Below, piece after piece: positions 32,195 to 42,699 of a DNA stretch of 64,000 nucleotides; position 1 is the first letter of the stretch, and each line of letters starts with the position of its first letter. The DNA lies in NCBI GenBank assembly GCA_963767635.1, contig CAVYEM010000001.1:1922001-1986000 (forward strand). Direction: 5' to 3'. A program made the position numbers and the translations under genes. Origin of the DNA: CAVYEM01 sp963767635 (GTDB lineage: Bacteria > Vulcanimicrobiota > Vulcanimicrobiia > Vulcanimicrobiales > Vulcanimicrobiaceae). A model generated the notes under the pieces. It was given only the letters and a program-made list of their open reading frames with translations. It was not told the DNA's origin and did no database searches.

Positions 32195-35100
32195 CTATAC
32201 CCAGTGGTTGTCCAGCCACATCCGCGCGTGCCAATCGTTCCACGGAATCGGGACGCCCGCGAGGATCGGGTAGAACCAGATGAACGCCAAGACGACCGCC
32301 GTGACGTACGCGAAGACGCCGATGCGCCCGAAAAGGCGAATCTCCGAATTGTCGGTTTTCCGGTCCCAAATGCGCTGGAGCACGATCACGTTGCACAACA
32401 CGATCAGCGGAATATCGACATAGAAGTGATAGGCGAACGTGATGCGCGGCGAACGCGCCCACGGGAGCCATTGCAGCAGATACGCGAGCACTAGCAGCGC
32501 GTAGCCCTTGTTCTTCTCACGCCATGCCAAGTAGGCGACGCACGGCACGCAAAATACGCCGAACCAGAGCAACAGCGGGTTCGGCAGCGAAATAATCTCC
32601 GACACGCAACACGCGTTTGGGTTGCTGATCGCCAGCCCCGAGCGCGTATCGTGCCAGTAATACGCAATCGGGCGCAAGTCAAGCGGCCATTGCCACCATG
32701 ACGACTGGTATGGATGCGTGGCCTTGAGCGTATCGTGGTACTGGAACATCGTATACTGGCGATACACCAAATCAGAAACGCTCTTGATTTCGATGTGCCG
32801 GAAGAAATCCGGGATCCATACGCAGACGTAGAGCGACATGCTCAAAAAAGCGATCGCGGCCAGCGCGACGTCGAGTCTGAACCCAAACGGATTGCCCCAG
32901 TGCTTGGTTTTGCCTTCTCGCCAATACCGTTGCAGCCATACTGCGGCGATAACGATGAACGACACGCCGTACGCCATGACGCCGTACCATTTGCTCGCGA
33001 CCAGCGCACCCAAGAGCAACGTGAAGGCGATGAGCCATCCGGTGGCGTGCCGTCCCTGCTCGATCTCGCCCTGGTCGTCGGCAACTTGCCCCGGCGTGTA
33101 CGTCGCGCTGCCGGCCGGTGTTGCGTATACGACGGAACCGTCGCGCTTGTAGGCAATCGACGCGTCGTCTTCTTCGATCTTTAGATCTTTCTTTACCGCG
33201 CGTCCGTCCGGCGCCTCGAGCGTGCTCTGTCCGTCCGCGCGCACGAGTCGCGCGCCTTCGGCGTAGGTTGCGAGCGTGCCATGCGGCCGCATGAAACGCG
33301 GAACGACCCACAGTCGCATCGCTAAATACCAGCCGCACGCAAAGTAGATGCTTCCGACGACGAACGACGCGCGAGATCCGCCGCCGAGCGCATTCGTAAC
33401 GGCGCCGCAGATGCAGCCGAGGATTACGGCGCCGGCGACCGAAATGCCGGCGCGCACGAACGTACGCGGTTCGTACGGGCGCACGGTGGACTGCGATGCA
33501 ATCCAGTACCGGTAAAACGCGTAGAGGGTGCCGAGCGAAAAGACGATGACGATTCCCTCGGGCGTTGCGATGCGCGACTGCACGAAGTGCATGCCGTCGG
33601 CCACGAACATCACAGCGGCAAACGAGGCAAAGAGCGTCGAGCGCGTGAGCCGTTTGGCGAAGGCGTACAGCACGACGATGACGAGCGCGCCGAACACCAC
33701 GTCCAAGAAACGCCAGCCGTGCGAATTATCGCCGCCGTGCATCCCGCCGAACATCATCGTCGAGAGGGTGATGATGAGTTTCGTGAGCGGCGGATGCGTG
33801 TTCTCATAGATGTACCTGTTGGTCAGATACTCCTCGGCCGCGCGAGCAAAATAGATTTCGTCGAAGATCTTCTCGGTGGGAAGCCAATAGTTGATGTAGG
33901 AAATGACGAACGACAGGATGCCGAACAGGCCCGCTAACGCGTAATCGAGGGGCCATACCATGGATCCCAGGCCCTCGCGCGGATTGAACCACGCCCGGGC
34001 GCGCAGATTCCAGGGTAATGCCGGAGCGTGTGCGCCGGCCGCCGGCGCCGAAGCGGCGGAAGTTTCATCGGCGCCTTGCCCCAAAAAGACATAGCCCAAA
34101 TAAAAGAACGTCGCGACGTTGAGCAGCGAGAGCGGATGCGTGAGCGCCGGCCACATGTCCGTCGCGTTGACGCCGGGCGTGTGATTCGTCACGACGCTCA
34201 GATACGTGAGCGAGTACAGCAAATTCACGAAGAGCGTGAACGAAAAAATCACGGACGACCACAGGTAACGCAAGGCAAACGGAATCGCCGCCATGGTGAA
34301 CAGCATGCCGTCGTAGATATACCGCTCGTGCATCCGCGTGGACAGCATGTAGAATGCCAGCGTAAGTAGCGCAGCCGATTCGATGAAGGCTTGCTGCGTG
34401 CGGCTTTGCGCATACCGCACGAGCGTGAGCACCGTTGCAGCGGCAACCAGCAGCACGCCCCAAAAGTACTGCGGCCACGGGCCGATCTGCTGCGAATCCG
34501 AAGTCCAGAAGGGATGCACGATGGACCACAAATTGAACGCGTTGACCGAGTTGTACGCGTAGACGTTTTTGCCGAAGTCGTATTTCTGATACAGCCACCC
34601 GAACGCATCGACGGGATTACCCGTGGGGTGAAACGGCAGCGTGAGCGCCAGCACGAAAAGAATCGCGGCAACGATTCCCGCTGCGGTGCCTACTCCGCGC
34701 ATCCGGCGGTGTCCCGGCGAGACGAACGCAAACACCAGAAACAGCGGAATGAGTATCGCCGCTTGCGGTTTGATCAGCAGCGAGTATGCCAGGGCCAGCC
34801 ATGCCAGCACGATTTCGGTGGCCCCGGCGCGCACGGATTGCGCATCGTCGCTGCGCAGCAGCAGAAAAATGCCGAGCAGCGCCAAGCCGGCCGAAACGGA
34901 GTCGACCTGTCCCCACGCTGCCGAGATAAAGACGATCGCCGGGTTGAGCACGAACAGCGCCGCCACGCCGAGCGCCCAGCGTTCGCCCAAGAAGCGGCGG
35001 ACGATCGCAAACAGCAGCGCCGCGTCGGCCAAATCCATGAGCACCGCCGGCAACTTCACTAGATACTTGAGCACGTCCAAGTTGCCATGCGGAGAGAGCA

Positions 35101-35377
35101 GCGCGTACACGTGCCCGACGATCCACAGAACGTAGAAGTAGCCGGGCGGGTAATCCGCGAACGACGTCGACCCGTAGAACTGCCAGAGTGGGTGAGTCGC
35201 GAGCGTAATGGCCCAGGCTTCGAACGAACTTACGTCGTTGCGGAACCCCTCGTTTCCCATGAACAGCAGGCGCAGCAGGAATCCCGCCGCGAGCAATAGC
35301 CACAACCACAAGGTTGCCGTGGCCGACCGTTCATGCGTGCGCACTGCGCTATGCAACTGCGCCTTTGATGTACTCAA
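32195..35377 (-). CDS. Double GT-C glycosyltransferase: mannosyltransferase-like module fused to a PMT-family (GT39) module
   Basis: A 1060-residue membrane protein. The first half (to about residue 440) is a polytopic GT-C-like module with the acidic loop GNEGFRNDVSSFEAWAITL, FADYPPGYFYVLW, FISAAWGQVDSVSAGLALLG and STRMHERYIYDG, resembling mannosyltransferases of the Gpi18 type. After a Pro/Ala linker the second half is a protein O-mannosyltransferase-like module: DEIYFARAAEEYLTNRYIYE, ENTHPPLTKLIITLSTMMFG and HFVQSRIATPEG. Near residues 700-760 a soluble, charged beta-like insert (LRVRADGQSTLEAPDGRAVK region) interrupts the second module before its last membrane segments. It likely transfers lipid-linked sugars to proteins or lipids on the outer face of the inner membrane. 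TTG start at 35377. Confidence 0.85.
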   Translation of the reverse strand: MSTSKAQLHSAVRTHERSATATLWLWLLLAAGFLLRLLFMGNEGFRNDVSSFEAWAITLATHPLWQFYGSTSFADYPPGYFYVLWIVGHVYALLSPHGNLDVLKYLVKLPAVLMDLADAALLFAIVRRFLGERWALGVAALFVLNPAIVFISAAWGQVDSVSAGLALLGIFLLLRSDDAQSVRAGATEIVLAWLALAYSLLIKPQAAILIPLFLVFAFVSPGHRRMRGVGTAAGIVAAILFVLALTLPFHPTGNPVDAFGWLYQKYDFGKNVYAYNSVNAFNLWSIVHPFWTSDSQQIGPWPQYFWGVLLVAAATVLTLVRYAQSRTQQAFIESAALLTLAFYMLSTRMHERYIYDGMLFTMAAIPFALRYLWSSVIFSFTLFVNLLYSLTYLSVVTNHTPGVNATDMWPALTHPLSLLNVATFFYLGYVFLGQGADETSAASAPAAGAHAPALPWNLRARAWFNPREGLGSMVWPLDYALAGLFGILSFVISYINYWLPTEKIFDEIYFARAAEEYLTNRYIYENTHPPLTKLIITLSTMMFGGMHGGDNSHGWRFLDVVFGALVIVVLYAFAKRLTRSTLFASFAAVMFVADGMHFVQSRIATPEGIVIVFSLGTLYAFYRYWIASQSTVRPYEPRTFVRAGISVAGAVILGCICGAVTNALGGGSRASFVVGSIYFACGWYLAMRLWVVPRFMRPHGTLATYAEGARLVRADGQSTLEAPDGRAVKKDLKIEEDDASIAYKRDGSVVYATPAGSATYTPGQVADDQGEIEQGRHATGWLIAFTLLLGALVASKWYGVMAYGVSFIVIAAVWLQRYWREGKTKHWGNPFGFRLDVALAAIAFLSMSLYVCVWIPDFFRHIEIKSVSDLVYRQYTMFQYHDTLKATHPYQSSWWQWPLDLRPIAYYWHDTRSGLAISNPNACCVSEIISLPNPLLLWFGVFCVPCVAYLAWREKNKGYALLVLAYLLQWLPWARSPRITFAYHFYVDIPLIVLCNVIVLQRIWDRKTDNSEIRLFGRIGVFAYVTAVVLAFIWFYPILAGVPIPWNDWHARMWLDNHWV

Positions 35378-35407
35378 AGCGCTCCCCCACGGCGCCCGTT
35401 CCCTTGT

Positions 35408-36385
35408 TTAAGAAGACGCCAGCTGTAACGAGCTCAACAAAAAATCGCGGACGCTAGCCACGCCGTGGCTCTCGACGACCGCCAAATGTTCGGCAACGGC
35501 CGCGTCCGCGGCCTCTTTGGCTCCGAGCTCTTCCAACGCTCCGATCACATCCGTTACAGTCTTGCTATCGAGCGCCTGCTCCAGCGCGTACGCGTCTGCC
35601 ACGCGCCGGCGTGCCGGCGAAGCCGGCTGAGCGAGCGCCCAGACTACCGGGAACGTCCACTTACGTCTGGCAATGTCGTTCGCCCGGACTTTCCCCGTTA
35701 CGTCAACCGAGCCCCAAATTCCGAGCACGTCATCGCGGATCTGGAATGCCAAGCCGTAAGCACGCCCCAATTCGCGATAGCGCTGAACGCTGCCGTTTTC
35801 GCACGCCGCGCACAGCGCTCCGAGCTGGGATGAAGCGCCGAACAAGGCCGCGGTTTTTGCCGCAATCATGCGCTCGTACTGCAACAAACTCACGTCGGCA
35901 GCGCGTTCGAACGCTAAATCCAGCGCTTGGCCGTCGCACATCGTCGCGTGCGCCTCGTGGAGCGCCCGAACCATGCGCAGCACCCGCTCGTCGGAATGGT
36001 GCGCGGTGGCCTTCACGAGCACGAGAAAGCTGATGGCGCACAGCGCATCACCGGCGTTGAGCGCTTGCGGTATGCCGTACACCGCCCACAGCGTGCGGCG
36101 CCCATGCCGCAACTCGTCGCCGTCTTCGATGTCGTCATGAACCAACGAATAGTTGTGCAGAATTTCGATTGCAACGGCAGCGTCTAGGGCCCCGTCGATG
36201 CGCGCGCCTTCCGATTCAGCGACGCGCAGCAGCAATGTCGGGCGCAGGCGTTTTCCGCGGCGCGTCGGGCCATGCTTGCCGAATCCGAAGTGATAGAGCA
36301 GCATATCGGCGACCTCCCTGGATCCCCGATAATCGCGGACTAATTCTTCGAGATGAGCTTCAAAGCGACTGTTATGCTCGACCAA
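35408..36385 (-). CDS. Polyprenyl (trans-isoprenyl) diphosphate synthase
   Basis: A class I prenyltransferase of about 325 residues. The first Asp-rich motif is SLVHDDIEDGDELRHGRRTL and the second is FQIRDDVLGIWG; GKRLRPTLLLRVAES carries the diphosphate-binding Arg/Lys. It makes a linear isoprenyl diphosphate (chain length not predictable) from the IPP/DMAPP supplied through ispD/ispF. TTG 36385, with AGG upstream and a 14-base overlap with plsC, is the likely start. Its neighbour is the GT-C glycosyltransferase that could use polyprenyl carriers. Confidence 0.9.
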   Translation of the reverse strand: MVEHNSRFEAHLEELVRDYRGSREVADMLLYHFGFGKHGPTRRGKRLRPTLLLRVAESEGARIDGALDAAVAIEILHNYSLVHDDIEDGDELRHGRRTLWAVYGIPQALNAGDALCAISFLVLVKATAHHSDERVLRMVRALHEAHATMCDGQALDLAFERAADVSLLQYERMIAAKTAALFGASSQLGALCAACENGSVQRYRELGRAYGLAFQIRDDVLGIWGSVDVTGKVRANDIARRKWTFPVVWALAQPASPARRRVADAYALEQALDSKTVTDVIGALEELGAKEAADAAVAEHLAVVESHGVASVRDFLLSSLQLASS

Positions 36386-36972
36386 GGTTACCTGGAAGCG
36401 AGCGAATCGCCCGCATGACCTCGTCGGTGAAGTTCGCCATTTCATCGCGAGTCGCTTTTCGATTCTCCGGTAAAGTTAGGGGTCGCCCAAAAAATACTTC
36501 GAAACGCGCTAGGCGCAGAGCCGCCGCAGTGCCGACCAGGCACACCGGCACTACCGGCGCCTTGCCCAAGGACGCGAGCAGCGCTACGCCGCCGCGCACC
36601 GGCGCGGTTCCCTGCCGGTTGCGCGTGCCTTCCGGAAAGATTCCAACCGCTCCGCCGCGTCGCAGCACCTCGACGGAACGCTTGACCGCCGCGGTCGGGC
36701 TGCCCGCGCGATCGACAGGGTACGCGCCCACCGCATGAATAGCCGCGCCCAAGATCGGGATACTGAAGAGCTGCTCCTTCGCCATGTACGAAATGCGCCG
36801 CCGGCACGCCGCCCCGAGCACCGGCGGATCGAGGTACGACACGTGATTGCTTGCGATGATGATGGGACCGCGCTGCGGAATGTTGTGCGCGCCATGCACC
36901 TGCATGCGCCAAATTAATCTGAACGCCGTCAAGAAGTCTGTATTTGGCGGCGTCGTAGAGCGCGGCGTTCAC
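36372..36972 (-). CDS. plsC: 1-acyl-sn-glycerol-3-phosphate acyltransferase, frame broken by one extra base
   Basis: It makes phosphatidic acid from lysophosphatidic acid. The catalytic motifs are IIASNHVSYLDPPVLG (HxxxxD) and GIFPEGTRNRQG. From GTG 36972 the N-terminus MNAALYDAAKYRLL is typical of the family but is out of frame with the rest. Removing one base near 36930 (CTTCTTGACGGCG on the sense strand) joins it to TAFRLIWRMQVHGAHNIPQR, giving 199 residues. A TTG at 36932 could otherwise start a slightly shorter enzyme. It lies next to cmk, as in Firmicutes. Confidence 0.9.
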
Positions 36973-36979
36973 GGCTTCG

Positions 36980-37663
36980 TCATACCGCGGCCCCCACGAT
37001 GCGGCAAATGTCTTCGACGACCTGCGCCACGCTCAAATCGCTCGAGTCTATGACATGCGCGTCGGGCGCTTTGCGCAGCGGCGAAATCTTACGCTGAGTG
37101 TCCAACCGGTCGCGTTCTTCGATCTCTGCCGTCAGCTCGTGCACGCCCACGTCCACGCCGGCAGCTTCGAGCTGCGCGCGCCGTCGCCGGACCCGCGCGG
37201 CAACCGAAGCCGTAAGAAAAATCTTGTACGGGGCATCCGGCATGACCACCGTCCCAATGTCCCGCCCCGCCATAACCACCGAACCCTCGGCGGCAATCTG
37301 CTGCTGCTCGCGCACCATCGCTTCACGGACGCGCGCATGCGCCGCAATGGTCGAAACAACTGCGGTGACTTGCGGCGATTCCAGCTCGACGTGCGTAAGT
37401 TGCGCACTGCCGGCAAAGATCGCAAAGCCCAGCGGCGCGCCGCCGTCCAACTCCACGCGGATGCCGTGCTGTCCGCATAGGCGCACGAGGGCGTTTTCGT
37501 TATCGAGATCCGTTTGCGTAATGAGCGCCATATAGGCCAGCGCGCGGTACATCGCGCCGGTGTCCAGATACAGGACGTGCAATCGGTCGGCGAGCAAGCG
37601 CGCCACGGTCGTTTTCCCCGACGCAGCAGGTCCGTCGATGGCAATGTGGAGGGGCCGCGGCAC
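36980..37663 (-). CDS. cmk: Cytidylate kinase
   Basis: It phosphorylates CMP/dCMP. The 227-residue protein has the P-loop IAIDGPAASGKTTVARLLA, the CMP-binding YLDTGAMYRALA, and VVMAGRDIGTVVMPDAPYKI with the LID segment RRAQLEAAG and RDRLDTQRKISPL. The GTG at 37663 is the first codon of a nine-gene minus-strand run reaching 28245. It is divergent from radA. Confidence 0.96.
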   Translation of the reverse strand: MPRPLHIAIDGPAASGKTTVARLLADRLHVLYLDTGAMYRALAYMALITQTDLDNENALVRLCGQHGIRVELDGGAPLGFAIFAGSAQLTHVELESPQVTAVVSTIAAHARVREAMVREQQQIAAEGSVVMAGRDIGTVVMPDAPYKIFLTASVAARVRRRRAQLEAAGVDVGVHELTAEIEERDRLDTQRKISPLRKAPDAHVIDSSDLSVAQVVEDICRIVGAAV

Positions 37664-37766
37664 GCCGCCGCATTAGGCGGCAGGCAAGGCGAGGCCTCCG
37701 CAGCAGAATGGTAAGGCACTTTGCGGGCCACCGCCAATACTAGCAGACCTATGAAAAAATGCGCTC

Positions 37767-39113
37767 GTGGCTAAAGCGCGCTCAGTCTATTTTTGTTCCG
37801 CGTGCGGTTTCGAATCCGCCCGCTGGTTAGGACGCTGCCCGCAATGCCAGGCATGGAATTCGTTCGACGAGCGCGCGATGCGTGTTGCGCGCGCCAAGGG
37901 AAGCGCCGCGCCGCTACGCGCCCGCAGCGGCCCGATTGCGCTGCACCAAGTCGACGAAGCGCGATTGCAGCGCATCCGCACGGGGTTGCATGAATTCGAC
38001 GCGGTGCTTGGCGGCGGGATCGTTCCGGGAAGCCTCACGCTGATCGGAGGGCCGCCCGGCGCGGGGAAGTCCACGCTGCTCCTGCAGATCGCTGCGATGC
38101 TTTCGGCAAGCACACACCAGGACGGCGCGGTCGTGTACGTGTGCGGCGAAGAATCGGCCGCGCAAGTAAAGCTGCGCGCGCGCAGAGTCTTGGCCGCCGG
38201 CGGTGCGGGCGGCGCGATCAACGACATCCTGATTTTTCCGGAAACGAACTTGCGAGCGGTGATCGATGCGTTGGAAGCTGAAGAGGTTGCCGTACTGGTC
38301 ATCGACTCGATTCAGACCGTATGGCTGCCGGATTCGGAATCGTACGCCGGTAGCGTCACGCAGATTCGCGATTGCACGCAGGCGTTGATGGAATACGCCA
38401 AACGGACGGGCTGCGCGGCATTCATCGTCGGACACGTCACAAAAGACGGCTCCATTGCGGGTCCGCGCCTGCTCGAGCACCTCGTCGACACGGTGCTCTA
38501 CTTCGAAGGAGACAACAGCGCAGACTACCGGATCGTGCGGGCCTACAAGAATCGCTTCGGAAGCGTCGACGAGATCTGCGTGTTTGCGATGCAGTCCGAC
38601 GGTTTGCACGAAGTCGGCAATCCCTCCGAGCTCTTTTTAGCCGGCCGGCAAGACCGGCCCAGCGGATCGTGCGTCGTCGCAAGCATCGTCGGCTCGCGCC
38701 CCGTGCTGCTGGAAGTGCAAGCGCTGGTCGGAGAAACCGCATACGGCACGCCGCGACGGCTGGCGAACAACGTCGATCAAGCGCGTTTGGCGATGATCCT
38801 TGCCGTACTGGAGCGCCGTGCGGGCCTCCAGCTGGGCGCACACGACGTCTACGCATCGGTGGCCGGCGGGCTGCGCGTGAACGAACCGGCCGCCGATCTC
38901 GGCATCGCGCTTGCCATTGCCTCTTCATTTCGCAATCGGGCGCTCGCACCGCACTCCGCGGCGTTCGGCGAACTGGGACTTTCCGGGGAAGTTCGAGCAG
39001 TGAGCGCCGCCCCGCGGCGCATTGCCGAAGCGAACAAATTGGGCTACTCGACGCTGTACACGCCGCAAAACTGCAGCGACGTCGCAAGCGCGATCGAGCT
39101 CGCGCTTTCGTGA
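37767..39113 (+). CDS. radA: DNA repair protein RadA
   Basis: A 448-residue recombination ATPase/helicase that extends D-loop branches. It has the N-terminal zinc finger YFCSACGFESARWLGRCPQC, Walker A GGPPGAGKSTLLLQIA, Walker B VLVIDSIQTVW, the RadA-specific KNRFG motif (AYKNRFGSVDEI), and a C-terminal Lon-protease-like domain (ASVAGGLRVNEPAADLGIAL). GTG start at 37767. FtcD follows with a possible GTGA overlap. Confidence 0.96.
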   Translation: MAKARSVYFCSACGFESARWLGRCPQCQAWNSFDERAMRVARAKGSAAPLRARSGPIALHQVDEARLQRIRTGLHEFDAVLGGGIVPGSLTLIGGPPGAGKSTLLLQIAAMLSASTHQDGAVVYVCGEESAAQVKLRARRVLAAGGAGGAINDILIFPETNLRAVIDALEAEEVAVLVIDSIQTVWLPDSESYAGSVTQIRDCTQALMEYAKRTGCAAFIVGHVTKDGSIAGPRLLEHLVDTVLYFEGDNSADYRIVRAYKNRFGSVDEICVFAMQSDGLHEVGNPSELFLAGRQDRPSGSCVVASIVGSRPVLLEVQALVGETAYGTPRRLANNVDQARLAMILAVLERRAGLQLGAHDVYASVAGGLRVNEPAADLGIALAIASSFRNRALAPHSAAFGELGLSGEVRAVSAAPRRIAEANKLGYSTLYTPQNCSDVASAIELALS

Positions 39114-39130
39114 ACGGCGGCCCATCCGCA

Positions 39131-39973
39131 ATGCTGCTGGAGTGCGTTCCGAACATTTCCGAAGGACGCGATCCTTCCATCATCGACGCTTGCGTGGCAG
39201 CCGTGCAGGACGCCGGCGCCCACGTATTGCACCGCACGAGCGATCCCGTCCACAACCGCAGCGTGCTGACGATGGCCGCAGGATATGCGGCGCTCCGCGA
39301 GGCGGCCGTCGCTCTGGCGGCCGTGAGCTGCGAACGCATCGATCTGCGCACGCATTCCGGCGTTCACCCGCGGATCGGCGCGCTCGACGTGCTGCCCTTC
39401 GTCCCGCTGCGCAACGCGACCATGAGCGACGCGGCTGGCTTGGCGCACGAAGTCGGCGCGACGATATGGGAACGCCTGCGAGTGCCGTCTTTTCTGTATG
39501 GAGAAGCGGCGGCAACGCCGCTGCGCCGTAATCTGGCCCGCGTGCGGCAAGGCCAGTTCGAAGGACTCGACACGCGATTCGAGTTGCCCGACTGGCGCCC
39601 GGATTTTGGCGACGTCGCCAAACATCCAAGCGCCGGGGCAATAGCCGTTGGCGCGCGCGAGATCCTCATTGCGTTCAACGTCGAACTCAAAACCGGCGAT
39701 TTGCCGGTGGCAAAGGCCATCGCTCGAACTCTGCGAGAACGCGACGGCGGCCTGCGCACGCTCAAAGCGCTTGGCCTGCGCTTGGGGCCCGATTCGGTGC
39801 AAGTATCGCTAAATATCACCAATTATCGCGCAACGCCGCTGTACCGCGTCGTCGAGCTCATCCGCGAGATGGCAGCCCAAGCGGGCGTTGCGCTCTTCCG
39901 CTCGGAACTCATCGGCTGTGTGCCGTACGAGGCGGTGGAGACATCGGCTCACTATTACTTGGGCATCTCGTAG
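39131..39973 (+). CDS. ftcD: Glutamate formimidoyltransferase
   Basis: It transfers the formimino group of formiminoglutamate to tetrahydrofolate, a last step of histidine degradation. About 280 residues: LLECVPNISEGRDPSIIDAC, DPVHNRSVLTMAAGY, HSGVHPRIGALDVLPFVPL and GAREILIAFNVELKTGDLPV. Only the transferase part is present, without the cyclodeaminase domain of the animal enzyme. Start ATG 39131; an in-frame GTG at 39110 overlapping the radA stop is possible. Other histidine genes (hutI, hutF-like) lie near 62-64 kb. Confidence 0.92.
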   Translation: MLLECVPNISEGRDPSIIDACVAAVQDAGAHVLHRTSDPVHNRSVLTMAAGYAALREAAVALAAVSCERIDLRTHSGVHPRIGALDVLPFVPLRNATMSDAAGLAHEVGATIWERLRVPSFLYGEAAATPLRRNLARVRQGQFEGLDTRFELPDWRPDFGDVAKHPSAGAIAVGAREILIAFNVELKTGDLPVAKAIARTLRERDGGLRTLKALGLRLGPDSVQVSLNITNYRATPLYRVVELIREMAAQAGVALFRSELIGCVPYEAVETSAHYYLGIS

Positions 39974-40001
39974 AACCGGCTGTTATTTTCGGAGATCCGC
40001 T

Positions 40002-42699
40002 GTGAAACGTCTTCTTTTGCTCTTCGCGCTCAGCGTCGCACTGCTCGCAACGCCGTGCGCTTCGCTCGCCCAAACTGCCGGTACCGGCATCGGTGATCGC
40101 GGCATTTACCAAACGACGCTGTCCAACGGGCTGCAAGTAATCGTGGTCGAGAATCATGTGGCCCCCGTCGTGCACACGTCGGTATGGTACCGCTTCGGAT
40201 CGTTGTACGAGACGCCCGGCAAAACAGGCCTCGCTCATGCCTTGGAACACATGATGTTTCGTGGGACGAACGCGATCTCGGCGGGCGGCCTGGACGACAT
40301 CGTCGCGCGCTTGGGAGCGCAGATGAACGGGCAGACGGATTACGATTATACGAACTACGTCTTCGACATGCCGGCCGATCGCGTCGCCATCGCGCTGCGC
40401 GTCGAAGCCGACCGCATGCAGCACCTCGCATTACGGCCCTCGGAGTGGGCCATCGAGCGGCGCGCCGTACTGAACGAACTGGACGGCGACGAGAGTTCGC
40501 CGTTCTTCAATCTCCTTTCCCGCGTGCGCACGGCCGCCTATCCCGACTCTCCCTCAGGCCGTACGCCTACGGGCGTGCGCGCGGACGTTGCGAACGCGAC
40601 GGTCGCGGATTTGCGCAAATACTACGATCAGTGGTATGCGCCCAACAACGCCGCGCTCGTCGTCGCGGGCGACGTGAATCATGCCGCCGTCTTCGCGCTG
40701 GCGCGGCATGATTTCGGATCGATTCCCAAACGCTCGCTACCGATTCACGCGCTGCAGCATCCCAAGGCCGCCACCGGAAAAGAAGTCCACGCCGAATTTC
40801 CCTTTCCGTTTGAGGTTCTCGATCTGGCCTACGCCGTTCCGGGCGACACCGAGCCGGGCGAGCCGGCCATCAGCACGCTCTCGACGCTTATTCCAAACCA
40901 GCGCGGGCCGTTCTACCACGCGCTGGTGGAATCGAACGTCGCCCTTGCGGTAGACGCAAACGCCGACACGCAGTTGCGTGGGGGCCTCATGCACGTGTAC
41001 ATCGTTCTCAACCCGGGACATACCGGCGCGGAGGCGCAGCAGATTTTTCAGTCGACGATGGACGCCATGCTGAAAACCGGCCTCGATCCGGAACTGGCCG
41101 ACGCTGCGAAACGCGCCACGCTCGCCGAACGCGCGTACGATGCAGACTCGATCGGCGGATACGCCGATTTGGTCGGATACACGTACGGAGTCGTGCGTGA
41201 GCGCGATCGTGACGAGGACCGCCGGCTCTCATCGCTTACCGCCGCCGATCTGCTGCAAGCGGCTCGCACCTATCTTGCCAAACCCAACGTCGTGGGGCAT
41301 CTCACGCCGAACGACAAGCCGGCCGCGCGTTCTTCGCAAAAAAGCACCGCCGCGGCACAAGACGACTTCAGCGGGCGCGTCCCCAATGGACCGATCGTCG
41401 AACCGGCGGACATTCGCGCGCAGCTGCGCAAACCAACGACGGCGCGCAGTAAACTGGCACCCGTCGCGTTTACGCTATCGAACGGATTGCGGGTGATCGT
41501 CCAGCAAAAAACGGATCGGCCGACGGTGTATATCGGCGGCAGTATTGCTTCCTCGCCGGCGTTCGTTCCGGCGGGAAAAGAAGGGCTCGCGCGTCTGGCC
41601 TCTTCGGTCGCCGGCTTCGGAAGCGAACGCTACGATTTCGCACAGATGCGCAAAGCCGCGGACGATATGGCCGCATCGATCGACCTCGGGCAACAGTTCG
41701 GCGCCCACGGCTTCGCGCAGGACTTTGAACGGCTGCTTGCACTTCTGGCCGACGGCGAAGAGCATCCCGCATTTCCGGATCGCTGGGTGGAACTCCAGCG
41801 TTCGCAGCTCGCGAACAGCATTTCCAGCGAGGAAAGCATCTCGGGTCAAATGGTAGATCGCGCCTATTTGCAGCGGCTGCTGCCGGCGGACGATCCGGCA
41901 CTCCGGTATCCCTCGCAGACTTCCGTGGCTGCCATCACGCGCGAAGATTTGCTCGCCTATACCAAACATTACTGGCGTCCGGAACTGACGACGATTGCAG
42001 TCGTGGGCGACGTCACGCCGCAGCGCGCGCGCAGCGCCGTGGAAGCGGCCTTCGGATCCTGGCGCAGCGAAGGCCCTACGCCTTCGGTCACGCAAGCGCC
42101 GCTGCCGGCGGCTCACGCGGGACATGCGTACGTCGCCACCGACGCAAACCAGGTGTTCATCCAACTGGGACAGCCCGCCGTCGCGCGAGGCGACCGCGAT
42201 TTCGACACCTTCAACGTCCTGACCGAAATCTTGGGCGGCTCGGGGTACTTCGAATCGCGCCTGTGGCAGAGAGCTGCGCCAAAAACGCGGGCTGGTCTAC
42301 GGCGTGAGCAGCCGCGTGCAAAGCGACAAAGACCGCGGAGATCTCGAGGTTCAACTCAACGCTTCACCGCAAAACGTTGCGGCGGCAATTGCGATCGTTC
42401 GCAATCAGTTGGAACGGCTGCGCACGCAGCCCGTCAGCGAGCAAGAACTCGCGGAAGCCAAAGTGCGTCTCTTTTCCGAAGCATTGCTCAACGAAGGGTC
42501 GGCGAGCGGCCAGCTCGACGAGTTGCTCGGCATCGCGCAAAATCATTTGCCGCTGAATTACTACGCCACGCTTTCGGCACGATATGCGGGCATAACGCCT
42601 ACCGACGTGCAGCGCGTTGCAAAGGAGTATCTGCGACCCGACCGGCTGATTCAGATTTATGCCGGTCCGGCCGGCCCTTGGGCCGACGCCGCGCTATGA
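40002..42699 (+). CDS. M16 family zinc peptidase (two-domain), frame broken by one extra base
   Basis: A secreted or periplasmic pitrilysin-type peptidase of about 898 residues. The signal peptide (KRLLLLFALSVALLATPCAS) follows GTG 40002. The active M16 half has the inverted zinc motif HALEHMMFRGTNAIS (HxxEH) with the distal Glu in AVLNELDGDE. The second half (YIGGSIASSPAFVPAGKEGL onward) lacks HxxEH and is probably structural. Near 42270 the sequence CAGAGAGCTG breaks the frame; removing one base gives SRLWQELRQKRGLVYGVSSR and the correct end DAAL at 42699. Without it the frame runs into the aldehyde dehydrogenase. A four-base overlap couples the two genes. Confidence 0.9.
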
